A DNA stretch of 64,000 bases. Origin: Tetrahymena elliotti 4EA. Taxonomy: Eukaryota > Ciliophora > Oligohymenophorea > Hymenostomatida > Tetrahymenidae. Where the stretch lies: the NCBI GenBank assembly GCA_000231825.2, contig JH720318.1, forward strand, positions 328,539 through 392,538. The letters are read 5' to 3'. Each line of letters starts with the position of its first letter. The first letter of the stretch is position 1. Shown here piece by piece: positions 11,460 through 25,657 of this stretch. The notes below the pieces were generated by a model. That model was not told the origin of the DNA, ran no database searches, and worked only from the letters and a program-made list of their open reading frames with translations. Made by a program: the position numbers and the translations under genes.

Positions 11460-14137
11460 ACTTTTCTAATTAATGCAAACAAAAATATTTTTAAAAGGGT
11501 CAATAATTTGAAGTAAAGCATTTTAATTTATTAAAATAAATCAAAACTAATTCAAAAGTTTCATCTTATATGCAAATCTATTACAATCAAATCTAATCTT
11601 TTTTGGTTTTCTGAATTCTACTATTTTTTTTTGAGCGGAGATAAGGGCTCAGAAGGTTATTTATTATCCATTTTTGTAGCTCTTTTTCAACTAAACTAAT
11701 ATAATTTAATGTCTTGATTCTTGTTATCACTGTTGATTGAACCTTAGATAGGTTATCCCTTTTTAAATTAAGATCTGATTACTATGCTTTATTTAACAGG
11801 TTTATTATATACTTAACTAGTTAAGAACAAAAAAATCTTTTTATAAATTGAATATAATAAATACACTTCGTTATTTTTTCTTTACTTTTTAATTTTTTAG
11901 TATGAATTAAGTGGAAAAAAGAATTGTGAAATTTAATGAAATATTGAAAATTAAAAAATGTTTAATTTTTCAAAATCAATTAAAAAACAATTCAAACTTT
12001 TCTAATACTTTTAATTATTCAATTCTAAATTTTTGATATGATTTGAATTGATGATAAATTATTTTTTGTCATACCAAAATTTTTCAATTCTTACCAAATT
12101 TATTCTTTTTATTAAAATCTACAATAAAATAAATTATTATTTTTATATTTCATTTATTTTACACACTTTTCTAATCTTTATTCACTAAAAATTTTAAAAT
12201 AATTTTTTAAATTCAAAATATCAGTCAAAAATTAAAAACTTTATAAAAATATTTAATTACAAAAATCAACAAAAAATTAATTTTTAGAAGTTAATTTTAT
12301 TCAATAAAAGATTTTAATAAAAAAATAATTTAAAAATTAACTTTAATTTATTCTCTTGATAGATAATAGATTAATAAGAAAAATTAATAATAATTTTAAA
12401 TCAATATTTTTTATTAACAATATTCAATTTTTTAGGTTAAAATAAACAATTTTTAAACTCAAATTGGTGGTTTGAATATTTCAAATGTAAAATATTCATA
12501 TATTTTGTATCTGTTTACAAATTAAATATTAGATTTGATTTTCTCCTGATTTGAACTCGAGTCTTACTAATTTATCAAAATTTTTTTTATCAAATATTAA
12601 AAATTTGAATTTGAGCCAAAAAAATTAAAAATCTCTCATTTTGTCTGATATTATCAAAAATATGAAATTTACTATCAAAATTATGATCTCTAAGATGCTT
12701 CAAATAAAAAAAATGTTATTTAAATAATTTTACACCAACTTAAAATTTACAGAGGTGCTATTCAGATAAAATGAATTTTCTAAAAGAAACTATTTCAATT
12801 TGCGAAATTAGATTAAGTAGATTAAAAAATAATTTAGCTCAAAGAATATTGAGTATATGTGATGGAAAGATGAATCTAATTTTAATGTTCTAAATTAAAT
12901 TATGAGATAATCAGGGAACAGATTTGGAAATAAAATTAGATAATTAGCCAATTTGATTAGAAAAAATTACTTTTATATCTGAAAAAGCTATTTTTAAATT
13001 ATGATCTAAATTTATATTTGAATCGGTGGAATGTAATCTTTTATAAAGAATATATTATAAACTAGGAAAACTTCACATTAATTAAACATATATTAGAGAC
13101 GCTTTTAAAATAATCATTAAATTAATTGAATGGTAAAATGACAAGTTAAAATACTAATTCTCAATATAGATTTTACAATTATACCAACTTCTTTGTAATT
13201 ATTTTAGTAATAGATAATGATATATTTTTCTGATCAGTCTAGCCAAAAAATTAGCTTACCTTGGCTAAAAAAGAATTCACACTGTAAAAATTATGTCTTA
13301 TGATCAAAATGAAAATTAATACAGATTGGAAAGAGTTACAAATCAATGTAGAAAAAAAAAGGACATTTAGAAAGATAGAGTATTGATTCAGAGTATTAGT
13401 AATTCATAAATTTTAATGTAATATAAAGTATTATAACATAACATATATTTATTATTAGATGATTTTAAGGGGAAAGTATTGATTTTTATAGATACCAATA
13501 TTAGTAATCTTCTCAAAATCTTTATACTCACTAATTAACTAAAAACAAATTAACTATCATACTCAATCAATTAATCAATCAAAGAATGAATCAACGAATG
13601 TGTGTATGTAAATAGTCTTTTACTTTCTTTTTTTAATAATAAAAATAAATCACATAAAATGAAAATGAAAGAAAGTGAAAGAATGAATGAAATTGAATTG
13701 AAATAATTATTTATGATAATAGCAAAAGGATATTGAAAATAAAAATACTATTGAAACAGGGGTTTTTAAATATTAGTTTAATTATTTTTTAGAATAAGAC
13801 TTTTGTTGAGAGGAAATTTTTTTGAGAGAGTTTTTAATTTTAAGATAATTTTATATAATAAGCTGTTGATATTTGCAGACTTAATGAATTTCTAAGTACA
13901 TCTTTATTTATAGAAGTATTTATTAGGGTAGTGAGCATTATTCCATTATCATATTTTTTTTATTATCATTATAAATAAATGAAGGGACAATGCACTTACA
14001 ATTAATTATATGTATTATTTGATGTTATTAGATTCGATGATAGACAGATAGATAGATAGAAAAAAGTTTGATCCCATTATAAAAGTGTTTTATTAGCTCT
14101 ACTAACTATTGACTATCAGTCGAAGCAAATGCAGATT
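11460..14137. other. Intergenic, AT-rich
   Basis: About 2.7 kb between the LRRC9 start and the PP2C stop. Composition is extreme, with long A and T runs and frequent TGA in all frames. Apart from a short GATA repeat at its right end I see no gene or structured element. Confidence 0.6.
14041..14060. repeat. Short GATA microsatellite
   Basis: About five units of a GATA/GACA tetranucleotide just downstream of the PP2C stop codon, seen directly. Confidence 0.8.
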
Positions 14138-15398
14138 TCAACCTAAGATGTTTGATTCGCAGATAGAAGCATCTATTTAGACTGTCATAACAGTAATATT
14201 GTCTCTTGAGCGAGAAGATTTAGCAAGGTTTCTTAATTCCATAGAGATGTTACCAGCGTGGTTGAAGTTTTTCTTGACTACTGATTCAATGTCATTCATT
14301 TTAGCGAAATCCCAGAGTCCATCACAAGCAAGGACAATGTTGTAGACAGGACTTTCATTAGAGCTGCTAAGGACAACGCGAGAAACAGAGGGTTCAGCAA
14401 TAACACCCTTCTTCTTTAATTTAAGGTCACCGAAGGCACGGAAGACTTCGAGTTTACCGTCGATTCTATCCATGCTAATGAAAGCTCCGTTGGCCTTAAC
14501 ACGTTCCTTTTCTTCATTATTGGCAGCTCTATGGGTAATAGTTAACTCAGTAGCAGGGTTGGCACCGTTGTTTTATTCATAAAGGAAAGCACAGGTATCA
14601 CCAATGTTGGCAGTGTAAATAACCTTCTAACCATTTTCAACACGGACAAGGCAGATGGTGCAAGTACTTCCAGTTTCTTATGCCTTAGCGCTCATTTCGT
14701 TACTAATTTTTTCATCCATTTCCATGAAAGCAGTTTTTAAAGCTTCTTCAACAAGGCCCTCAGATTCCATCTTGTTCAAATTGGCAAAGATGAGGGCTGG
14801 GAGAGTCTTAGTAACATATTCAACGACAACTTAGCCATTGTGACCATCAAGGACACCAAAGACGCATTCACCATTTGATGATTCTTCATAGAAATAGGCT
14901 ATTAATAAAAAAAGATAATTTAATACTTTGTTTAAATAATTAAATTGAAAAATGAGATTATGAATGAATGATTAATAGATTCTAACTAGGAGTTTTGAAT
15001 TTGTAAATAAATTAAATTCTTTTTTTATTTGCACTGAATAGGTTGAATTTCAGATAATTAGATCTATTACCAACCAAAAAATCTTTAAAATTTATTAATT
15101 TATTTTAGATTATTTGAGTGGGTTTAATCTTAAAACTATGCAACAATATTAATTTTAAGATGCTCAAAAATTATTGTTTTGATAAGCAGACTCAAAAGGC
15201 CATTCTATTAGAATTATAAATGTTTTATGAAAAAGCTTATTATCTCATTTTTCATTCATTGAAATTTAAGAGTTGAAAAAATCAATTACCATCTTCCATT
15301 TAGTCACGATGAGCTAAGTTAGGTTCATTGTAGATGGAGTACTATTAGACAGTGTGTGTGTTTTCCCAGGATTTGTGTTAGGCGGCTCTCAAGAACAT
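14138..15398 (-). CDS. PP2C-family protein phosphatase
   Basis: Metal-dependent Ser/Thr phosphatase of the PPM/PP2C family. Two exons, 15398-15290 and 14898-14138, separated by a 391-nt GT..AG intron; 289 residues, a minimal catalytic domain. PP2C motifs in order: RDQMEDAY (Q=TAA, split by the intron), VFGVLDGHNGQ (usual DGHGG), TGSTCTICL, ANIGDTCAFL, LTITHRAANNEEKERV, VFRAFGDLKLKKKGVIAEP, LACDGLWDF and SRSRDNITVMTV. The metal-ligand Asp residues of MEDAY, DGH, CDGLWD and RDNITV are all present, so the enzyme is probably active. The Asp of the usual LTxDH motif is Thr here. Codons end in C unusually often (GCC, GTC, ATC, AAC, CGC), unlike the neighbours, which suggests strong expression. No signal peptide or extra domain. 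The ATG lies just before the conserved domain. Confidence 0.94.
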
Positions 15399-17412
15399 TT
15401 TTTTTTGTAATATTTTTTTTTTATGTGTTTGTGAGTAAAAGTATAAAGCGGTAACAATTTATTAGAAGCAAATTTGCTTTCTTTGATTAATTTTTTTTTT
15501 TTATAAAAACAATTATAAGGTGAATCAAATTTTTCTTTCCTCTTTTTTAAAATCCCATAAGTCTTTCACTCTTAATCTAATTGATTGCCTAATAATAAAA
15601 AGAAATATTAATTTAACGAACACCCACATATATTGACGCAATTTTTTTAATATTGTACTAATCAATTCTATTCACATTTTTATTTTGTTCAAAATTATTT
15701 ACCTTAAAAGAAGAGATTTTGACATTAAATATAAAGTAATAGAGCCTAATTTCTTTTACGGGTATGTCCATTTTTTAGTTAATTAAAATAGTCCTAGTCC
15801 TCAACGCAACAATTAGTAAATATATCTACACTAATTTGTAATTTAATTATATCAGATAAAAAAAATTTAATTGCCCAATATGAGTTGTTGCTGTTGTTGA
15901 TGATAATTCATTTATTTACCTATCTGTCTCTCTCTCTCTGTCTTTTAATTTGCGTTTCCTAATTTTGATTTTTGAAATTGTATATTTTTATCTAATTTAC
16001 GTCTATTAGTAGAATATATGAATCTATATTATTTTTATTTTAAAATACCCGAATAATTTTCCTATATATACGTAGTATCGATCCCCGAATAATTCGATTA
16101 ATTAATTTAAAAAGGAATGAATACAATAATACCAAACAATTATAATTAATATTAGAAGAAAACAATCTCAGATACAAAATTTCGTTTTATACAAAAAAGC
16201 AGAAAGAAAAATTCTTTCTATTAAAAGAAATATTAGATTTTCATTCTAAATTTAAATCAAAATAATGATCAAAATCCCTCTTTATTTTAACCAAATTCAT
16301 TCATTTTGCATTAAAAATAAAAACTCTTTTCTTTTATCTTCCAATGACAATAAAAATTTAAAAGTATTTTCTTCTTTAAGTAAATGAGATAAAATGGTTT
16401 TAAATTACAAGCAAGGCTATTTATAGATCATTTTAAATAATTCAACTAAAAATCACTAAAATCTCTGATTTTAAAAGTCGAAAAATTTAGAATTATAATC
16501 ATTATATTTTTAAATTTCTTTAAAGAGAATTAATCGTTTTTTAAAGTATAATTCGTTGGATAAAATCATTCATTCTAATTATTAGATTTAAATAAGTAAC
16601 TCTTTTAACATTTATAAATGTATCACGCATCATCGTAATTATTATAAGGTGACGATAAAATGCACAATATTCTTCATAAAAATTCAAATTATAAGATAGT
16701 ATTTTACATCATTATTATTTTTTATTTTCAAGCAAATTAAATTTTTATCAAACTGCATTCTTTTCGTAGTAAGATTATGAAACATACCTAAAATTTAAAG
16801 ATCATTTAACCACCATTAAATAAATAAGCTTTGAAGCGCTGTCTGTAATTTGATATATTCTCATTAATTTAAATCTACAAAAATGAATTTACATCATTAT
16901 CTTTGAATAGTAAAATTAAAGTGAGAATATTGAAGAGAGAATGATTGAGCCGTTTTAAATCATTACACTATAGAATTATATTTTAAAATTTTGGCTATTA
17001 TATATATATTTAGAATTTCAAATTATATAAAATAGAATATGTTTAAGAATCCTACAAAGTCAAAAGATTAAGTTAAGAAAATCGAATTAATGATATCGTA
17101 GAAAGAAAATAAATCGATAACTTGTATTACAAATTTGTCTATAATTATACAGAAAAATTGTTTTAGAAAAAAATATTAGAAAAAGTTAAAGGAGATCAAT
17201 AAATACTTCAATATATTTTAAAAACTAGTGAGAGTTAGCTGTTTTGGTATTTATGCTAAATCCCAAGAAATTTCTTGTTTTCAGTTATTTCAAATTTTTT
17301 TTTTTCTACATATGTACAGATATATCTTACAAATCTGGACATTAATTAATTAATTATTTCAGGATTAAGTAAAAAAACTTCCCAGCTACCTCTTCAAGCT
17401 TGTGTAAAAAAT
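15399..17412. other. Intergenic, AT-rich
   Basis: About 2 kb upstream of the PP2C gene. Contains TGTTGC-type and TCTC-type short repeats near 15885-15945, otherwise unstructured AT-rich DNA. Confidence 0.6.
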
Positions 17413-17908
17413 TCAAAAATTCAAGCTTAATCTACATTCAACTTTTTTCTACACACTAAAAAGTAAGACAGTGTACATATATAATTTAAGAAATTTAAAT
17501 TTCTTAGCTTTTGTCCATAACTGCAAGGCTAAATATAGCTGAAAAGACGTATAGTGAAAAATCCATTCATGGACATATCTAAAACAATTTAATGTTCTAA
17601 TTTTTAACGAAATTGGCCAGCAAAATAAGCAATCACAATATGGAAATTTCATTACTAAGCTCTCCATTTAATTCACAATTATTTTTTATAATACTTATTT
17701 TAGAATTGTTTTCGTATTCTTAAGTCATTTTTTGAAGAATCTTAATTACACTTTTGTATTTTTCTAAACAAACTCCATCAGAATACACTCTTAATAAACG
17801 TTTATTTACTGTTTTTATATAATGCTTTTTATGTAAACTGTAATTCAAAAAAGTAAGAAAAACAACATAATATTGATTGAAGGATCTCTTACCATCAAGG
17901 GTTAACAT
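17413..17908 (-). pseudogene. Possible gene relic: two overlapping frames, unassigned
   Basis: Two adjacent minus-strand frames overlap out of phase. The upstream one runs 17908-17633 (91 residues, starting MLTLDGKRSFNQYYVV and containing VYSDGVCLEKYKSVI). The downstream one runs 17667-17413 (84 residues, with YCDCLFCWPISLKIR). Their composition is less random than the surrounding DNA. The shift between them looks like a decayed or intron-split gene. A GTAAGA at the Asp-Gly-Lys codons of the first frame could be a 5' splice site. I recognise no family. Either frame may be noise in AT-rich DNA. Confidence 0.25.
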
Positions 17909-20726
17909 TATAAAAGTAACTAATAATCAAAAAAAAATAATATCTCATCCCGTTAGTCATTTATCCATGTCATAAAAATTAATTCATTAAAAAAAAATTA
18001 CATATTTACAAATAAACACTCTTGATGATGGTTTATTTTTCTTAGTTAAATTGTCCAAGTATTAAATTTTATTCCATTTGTATTACTGATTGTTATTTTA
18101 TTCACTCAAACATACATACATAATAAGAAACATTTATCTTTTAAATATTGAATATTCACACACAATTAACCTTTTAGTTGGTAATAACAATAGTAATTTC
18201 TAAAAATGTGTTGTAAAAAGAAGCCAAAGAATAAATTGGAATTTTATATTTTCTAAAACTAAAACCTATTCTCTCTTCACCATTCATCAAAAATCTAATG
18301 TATCAGCTTTTCAAAAAAAGAGAAAATATAAAAATAGAAAAAGTCAATAATTTTTAGTGAATAATTTCTCGAACTAAATTTTCAAATATATTTTTTAATT
18401 TCTATTGAAGTAGAGAAGAATAAAAAAATACTTATATTTATACGTATTATCGACTATGACTACTTTTAGAAATTAAAAAACATAGTTATTATCAAGATTT
18501 ATATTTTATTTATTACAATCCCATTTTATGAAACGAAAACCTGATTTAAATAAAATTGTTCAGTCATAACATATCACCTTATTTTTGTCTTAATACGTTA
18601 TTAAAAAACCTCATCAACTGAACCAAAATTTATATGGCAAAATGTTAAACTCAACAAAATTTGAGAAAGTAATTATTTGAAATTTATTTAAACAAAATAT
18701 GATAGAGGGTTATTTATCTATTTTAATCATTAATCATAGATTTTTTTTAGTTTCTTCTATATTATTTTACTTTGAAAATATTTGAAATATCAAAAAGGTT
18801 TTTCCAATTAGAAAAGTAAAATAGAAAAGTATTCTTCTTTTATAAGAAAGTATATTAATACAAACAATTTACCTAAAAATGTATATTAATACCTAAATTA
18901 GGTATTTTTAATGACAAGCTACTGAATTAATTAATTTTGCTAATTTATCTCAAAACGCTTAATTTTACTGGACTAAACCATTAATTATCAAAATGATAAA
19001 AATAGTACTAAATTCAAATTTATATTAATAATATTTTGGATTAATATTTATAAAATAATATGATTTTTTCAAGCTTTTAAAAATATCTTTTAATTTTATA
19101 GTTGATCGAAATATTCTTTAATTCTTATAATTTTTTTCTATTTTAGATCAAGAAATACTTTAAAATTAAATTTTTTTTACAATTTTTTAATAGAGCTAAA
19201 TTTAAATCTTGAATAATAACAAAACACATAGTAAATTCAATAAAATAATGAAAATGATAATTCATAAAATCAATTTTTATTAATCAAATCCAGTTTAAAA
19301 AAAGAATATTTCAATAATATCCTTAAAAGTTTTAAAAATGAAAGTAAAAAAAATATTAAAGGACTAAGAAAGAAGAAGCAAGTAAAAAACTATGAAAGAG
19401 AGAGAAATCAAACATTATTGAAAGAGTAGACAAAATTCTGCTTTTAATTAAAAATTATTCTGAAGCAAAAAATGAGAAAATAGTTCTCTTGTATTAATTT
19501 TATCTTGAATAATAAAAACAATCGATTCCGAAATATTCTAAACAAAGGTCTTATTTAATATTATTTTCAACTCAATTTTAAATTGAATAATCTTAATTTT
19601 ATCAAAAAAAGTTTTAAAAAATTTTAAATAATTAATTCTAATAAATAAACAATCATCAAATCAAAAAGAGAATTTCTTTTATATTTTTTATTACAAACAA
19701 GACTAAATTACTTGCTTTGATAGGAGATAAATAAATCTTAAAAACTGAACAATATTAAATCATTTATTTTAATTTGATAAATCATTTGAAAAATGAATGT
19801 CTAGATACCATAAAAAAAATACTTCCACATAACTATTTTTATTATCTCTTTTTTAAAACAAAAAAATTTCATAATATGAAGAAAAAGAATAAAAATAAAA
19901 ATATTTCTGAAAGATTTCTCTCATTTTACAGAATAAATAAATTAATAAGAAAAACTCAAATACATTTAAATTTAAACATAATTTAAATGAAATTTTTTTT
20001 AATTTATTTAATTTAGCAAAATGAGCTGAGTATTTAAAATAGTAAAGAATTTAATAATAGTTTAAATTAAAAAAATTTTGAATTCTATAAGAATAAATTC
20101 TAATATTTAGCTAATATCTATTGCAAAGATAATGTTAATCATATAATAGTTTATTCAATTTTAGTGATGCTGATTAAATTTATAAAAATCTTTTGTGAGT
20201 TGAATTAATTAACTAAATTTACCAAGGTGGAAATTTTCTAATTTAAATATAATTTAATAAAGAGCTAATTCAATCAATATGGCCCTTACTGTCTGATTTA
20301 ATAAATATAAGGGATATGATTACACACAGCATCTCTTAATTTAGTCTTATTGTAATTACTAGCCACTATTAATAATATGTCTAGGAAAATGAAATTTAGC
20401 ATTTTTTTTTGCAAAACCATCAAATGCAAAGGATATGAAAATCATTTAGATATTAAAAATAATAGTCATCCATCATAGAAATATATGAAATTAAAGTAGC
20501 ATTTAAAAGAATAATTATTATAATTCTATTAAATTCTAATAAAAATTGTGAGAAATATTTTTTGGAGGTAAATATTTAGTATCCACTTTATTAATTAAAA
20601 ATATTCATTTAAATATAAAGCCAACCACTAAATAAAATAATAAATAAATAATCGAACTAATAATTAAAAAGTTAAATTTTCTCTCCGCAAAGAAATCAAA
20701 ACAAAACAACAAATTTACAAATTTAA
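17909..20726. other. Intergenic, AT-rich
   Basis: About 2.8 kb without a recognisable gene. An Asn/Lys-rich open frame near 19774-19986 has the composition expected of random AT-rich sequence and is not called. Confidence 0.6.
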
Positions 20727-21149
20727 ATGAGTGATTTTTTAAAAGATATTCTGGCTAAAGTTTTTGAAGATCAAAAAAAGACTGTCTTAACCCAAATTCA
20801 AAATATTAAGACTACACCTTACAATAGACTTCATCTTATACTCATTATGTTAAAAATTACTTTAGGAGATTTTGTACAACTACCACCTAAAGAAGAATAC
20901 TTAAAAGACAAAAAAATCCTTAAAAGTATTTAGGATTACTTCCATGGATGTATTGACTCAATCAGCCTTAATCCAGATGAGATTGATTTATTTCATAAGT
21001 TTGTCGATTCCTTAGATACATAAGAAAATTATATTGATAAAATGATTAAAGATGGAGAAAATTTTGAATATGAGTATAACTAACTTGGAGATATTATTAA
21101 ATTTTGTCTTGATAGCTTCAAAAGTGATCTTTATAAAGAAAATATTTGA
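20727..21149 (+). CDS. Small hypothetical acidic protein
   Basis: Single exon, 140 residues, from ATG 20727 to TGA 21147-21149, with Gln encoded by TAG, TAA and CAA. It begins MSDFLKDILAKVFEDQKK and reads as a soluble, acidic, helical protein (IDLFHKFVDSLDTQENYID, then KDGENFEYEYNQLGDI). No signal peptide, membrane segment or known motif. The start lies in an A-rich context, as for other genes here, and no upstream Met was seen. Family unknown; the coding call rests on length, balanced residue use and a clear composition contrast with the flanks. Confidence 0.7.
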
Positions 21150-22280
21150 AATTTATTGTATTTCATTCATATTTATTTGAATTTATTTTTTACTACTTTA
21201 ATATTCCAATTTCAACAAAATTCTTTTAATAAATATTATCATGATTTTTGCTTAAACATTTTTATTTTATGTTTCAAATAATATTTAAATGTTTATTTAG
21301 AAATTTAATAAAATATTTCAAATACAATTTTGATTGAAAATTAAGATATTTATATAACTAAAATCAATATTAATAATCTTTAATGATATTTTTAAAGATT
21401 TGGATGATATTTACCTATTAAGAAGAGTAAAGTTTATGAATTAGTATTTAATTTAAGCTATTCAAACATTTATTAATTTTAATTTAATAGTTTGATCTTT
21501 ATTTTATATTTTTGTAAATTTAAAAGAATGAGTTCTAAAAAGTAGACATTTGCTATTATGTAACTTGGTAGTTCTTATTTATTGTTTACATTTATTAATT
21601 TTTAAATTAAAAGTTATAATTATTTCAAATTAAAAATTTTAAGAAAAAATAAAATGGGTTTTATACTTACAAAATTAATTCGTTATTTTTTTTACTTTTT
21701 TTATTACTTTTAAAGAGATTTTTTAAATCTCATCTATAATTTAATATTTTATTTATTATCACCTGTAACTTAAAATTAAATATGATTCTATCCTGGGTAC
21801 TATTTAGAATTAGCTTGGTTTTCAATTTAAGATAGTATTTTATTAAATTTTGATTGATCATTGATCTTGTTAGTTATTGCTAATAATTTGAAAGTACTTT
21901 ACTGGTTTTTTATTATTAGAAAAATTTTCATTTCTTAAGATTTTTTATTTATTATTAATAAAATATTAATTTATTTCAAATAAAAAATAATTTTTTTTAC
22001 TAAAATATATTGAAAAAGGTCTTTAGATTTTGGAATAATTACTCTATGAATAAGAGCAAATTGTTTTATTTTTGATAAAATTGTAAATAATAGAAAATCA
22101 ATATGTTTTTTTATGTATTATATTTGTTTTTATTATTTATTATATAAACAAAATACATATATTTTAATTATAAATTGGAATTAAGATAAGCAATCATAGT
22201 TTAGTTAGTAGTTTTTAAATTGCCCAAGTTATTTCTACAAGAACTAATCAAAAGAAAATAGCTGATAAAAATAAAAGGTT
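21150..22280. other. Intergenic before CCDC146
   Basis: AT-rich spacer of 1.1 kb between two plus-strand genes; presumably carries the CCDC146 promoter, with no recognisable element. Confidence 0.6.
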
Positions 22281-25200
22281 ATGGCCGACTTGAATGATTT
22301 AGGAGATCTTAAAGGCCACATGGCTATCCTACTTTTATAAAATTTCTTAGAGAAGGGAAAGATTACTAAAGAAGTGCATGATGCTATGAAAGAAAAGTTT
22401 GAATTTTTGCATAACTCTGTAGTGTCTTCATTTAAAAACTAAAAGCAGCTTCCAGTAAAGCAAAAAAAACTTTAGACTGAATTGAAGGGAAAAAAGGAGT
22501 ATTTGGATGAATAGTAAAGACGTTAAGAAGAGCTTGAATAATAAGTTAAAGCAATTCAATCTGAATTAAAAAAATATGAAGCAGAAATTGAGATGCATAT
22601 AAAAGTTATAGATTCCATGTAAAATGAGCAAGATAAAGTTTAATCAAGTTTATTTGAAAAGGTAATTATATTTATATTATTAGTCATGATGAATCTTAAT
22701 GTTTATTTATATTTTCTTAATATAAATAAATAATTTTTACTAGCTCGATTATCGTTTCAAATGTTTAATACTACTTTATGCAATTATATACTTGTCAGAA
22801 ATATTAATTATAGCTAATAAGGGAAGATCATTTAAGTAAATTGATTTATTTCATAAAAAATAAGGAAATGAGCATTTAAGAGGAAGAGAAATATATTAGA
22901 TCTAAAATTTAAGGAGAAGAAGACTCTCTAAAGACTTAAATAGATAGGCTTAAAGAAGAATTAAATAAGAGGTAGAATACCATAGAATTTGAAACAAAGC
23001 ATTTAAACGAGCAAAAGTTGCGCATAGAAGTTTTAAAGAAAGAAAACGAAGAAATTTTAAATGAAATATCAAGCTAATAAAATGTTATTTTGCAGGTAAA
23101 AATTCTTTTGAAATTTCCAATTCCGTTATTATTTAGTTATTAGTTTATTTATTTGTTATCTTTTAAGCAACACTAAGTGTAACTTTTATTAAGTGTTATT
23201 AATTTGTTATGAATATAAAGATTAAAGATGAGCCTGATAGATTTTAAAAAAAAGCTGATATGTTGCTGTCAGCATGTAATTTAATGGAGCATGATTTAGC
23301 AGAGATTATGGAGGAGATAAGCAAGAAAAACAAAGTAATTTATTCACTTATTTTATTTGATTTAAATAAGTTATTTAATTTAATGGGTAGACTATTCAAG
23401 AATTATAGGAAAGAATATAAAAATACTAAGAGAAATATAATGAGATCATTCAAAAAAACCAAGAAGATTAGCAAAAAATTTAAGAGGATAAAAAATAGAT
23501 TAAGATGCTTATGGATTAAGTGAAAGAAAATAGATTAGTCTTAGAAGAAAAGCTTTCAGATAGGTATAAGTTATCTATGGAAATAAAGGTGTAGAAGAAA
23601 GAGAGATAAAATAGAGAAGACTTAATAGATACTTTGAAAAACTAAATGGAGCTATCTAAGAAGCAACTCAAAAAGTAAGAAAACATTAAAAAAAAGATCA
23701 AAGATTCTATCTTAGAATAGGAAATGTCTATTGATAAATATGTAAAATAAGCTTAGTTTGTTCTAGCAGAAATCAAGAATTAAGAATCAATTAATGGGGA
23801 ACTTTTAGATGAAAATAAGTTAACAGAATTTAAAGCGAGATAGATTATGGGTAAAACTGGTGAAAAAGATTCATAAAAAGAGTAAATAGCTAAGTAGATT
23901 GTTGAATTAGAATAGCAACTAACTTAGCAATAATAATTTGAAATGGCAGCAAATAAGAAAATAAAAACATTAACTAACATGAGAGAATCTATGGCTAGAA
24001 AAGCATCACAAGCTATGTCTGGTAATTAATTATTAATTATAAAGTTAAATGTGTGAAATATGTTATTATTTTATCTTTAAAGAGGTTAGGGAAACTAGAG
24101 AAGAACTTAAAATAAAAGAATTAAATATACTAGATCTGATCAAAAGGCATTAAGAAACAGAATTTAACTTGAACGCTGTCAAGGCACTTTATGAAGAAGC
24201 TAAATCAGCAAGAAATAAATATGTTAATTTGATTCAAAATAGCTCACAAGATCTTGCAGAATTAAAAGAAAAAATTAAAATTTCTTAGAATGAATTAGAA
24301 ATATTAAAGAATGAGGCATTTGAAAAGAGTTAGAGTTTAATATAATACAGCCATACTCTGTAATTGTAAATAAATTTAAGAGATAGGGAGAACACTCACT
24401 TGAATAAGTTAGAATTTCAAAGAGTGGTAAGATTTACTTTAAAAGAAAATTTCAAAACCAAACAATTTTTTAATTAAGTAAAAAAAAAAAATAGTTGATT
24501 AAAATGTTAATGAAATTGAAAAATTAAATGTCACAATTCAGATTATGGAAAAAGATATGACTGCATTAAGAAAAAAATATGAATCAGCTTAAGAGAGCAG
24601 AAATTATACAGGAGTACAGCTTATTGATAAAAATGATGAGCTTTGTGTTTTATATGAAAAATCAAACATTTAAGAAAAGATTCTTAAATAGGGTGAATTT
24701 GAAATCAAAGATATTGAAGATCAACATAGAATGCTTTAAATTGAAATAGATGAGAAAAAGAGATAAATTTAAATAGCATTAAAGCAAATAGATACAGTAC
24801 CAAGATTAGCTTCAGAAGTATTGTCTTTGAAGCAAGAGTTGAATATGTAAAAAGATAAGTACTATGAGTTGTCCGATAAACTCGAAGATCCAACCAATAA
24901 AGAGAGATGGAGGTAATATAATTAAAATATTAATATTGTTAATCAACCTTTTAAAAGAGAGCTTTTTTTTCACTTATAAAATTCAATTTCATTTAATTTA
25001 AATATTTACAAATAAATAAACAGAGAGCTTGGTGGAGAGGATCCTGACAAAGAATCTTTAGATGCCAGAATTAAAGTTTTTGAAGAAAGGTTGAATAAAA
25101 AGAAAGAGGAGCTACTTGAAAAAGAGCTTATACTAGAAGAAATTAACAATTTAAGTGATAAGCTTCGTTCTGAAGCTTTAGATGGGCGTTAGGTTACATT

Positions 25201-25657
25201 AGAAGTGACAGAGAGACTGAATGAATTTTAATTTAGATTAAAAAAGATTACTAGACAAATGATGGCTACAATATCAGAATTATCAATGTATCAGGCTATT
25301 GTTATAAAATTATAGAAAGAAAGAGAAGAGTTATAAGAATAGCATGAAATTTCTAAAGGAAGAGTTTAAGACGGAAAGCCTCCCACTTTAGAGTCAGAAC
25401 TAGAATATCAAAAGATGCTTAGAGACAAATTAAGCTATTAAGAAGAGAGAAAATTAAGATTACAAAGAGAATAACTAGAAAAGAATTTCCCTGCATTTGC
25501 AACTAAGACCACGGCCGAACATAGAGTTAATGCATATGTACCAGATGAAATAGGAATTCCAAAACCATATGGAATTCATGCACCATTTAAACCATCTACT
25601 TTAGTTAACTAATTAAGACATTATAAAAAACCAGAAATAAAAGACATAGAAATATGA
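22281..25657 (+). CDS. CCDC146: CCDC146 (MBO2-type) ciliary coiled-coil protein
   Basis: Seven exons, consistent phases, 939 residues (human CCDC146 is 955): 22281-22661, 22814-23095, 23221-23334, 23391-24021, 24083-24426, 24479-24912, 25024-25657. Introns are 52-152 nt, GT..AG. Almost the whole protein is charged coiled coil. Family signatures: VRETREELKIKELNIL (from about residue 330), ARNKYVNLIQNSSQ, RNYTGVQLIDKNDELC, YEKSNIQEKIL, and the C-terminal HRVNAYVPDEIGIPKPYG plus HAPFKPS just before the last residues, which end in KDIEI. CCDC146 and its algal counterpart MBO2 are basal-body/axoneme proteins needed for motility (family knowledge), so a ciliary role is expected here. The 3' splice site at 24479 leaves a Lys-rich start to exon 6 and is the only one that keeps the frame. 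Confidence 0.95.

Noticed and set aside
24705..24893. Minus-strand open frame within CCDC146
   Set aside because: Antisense shadow of exon 6.
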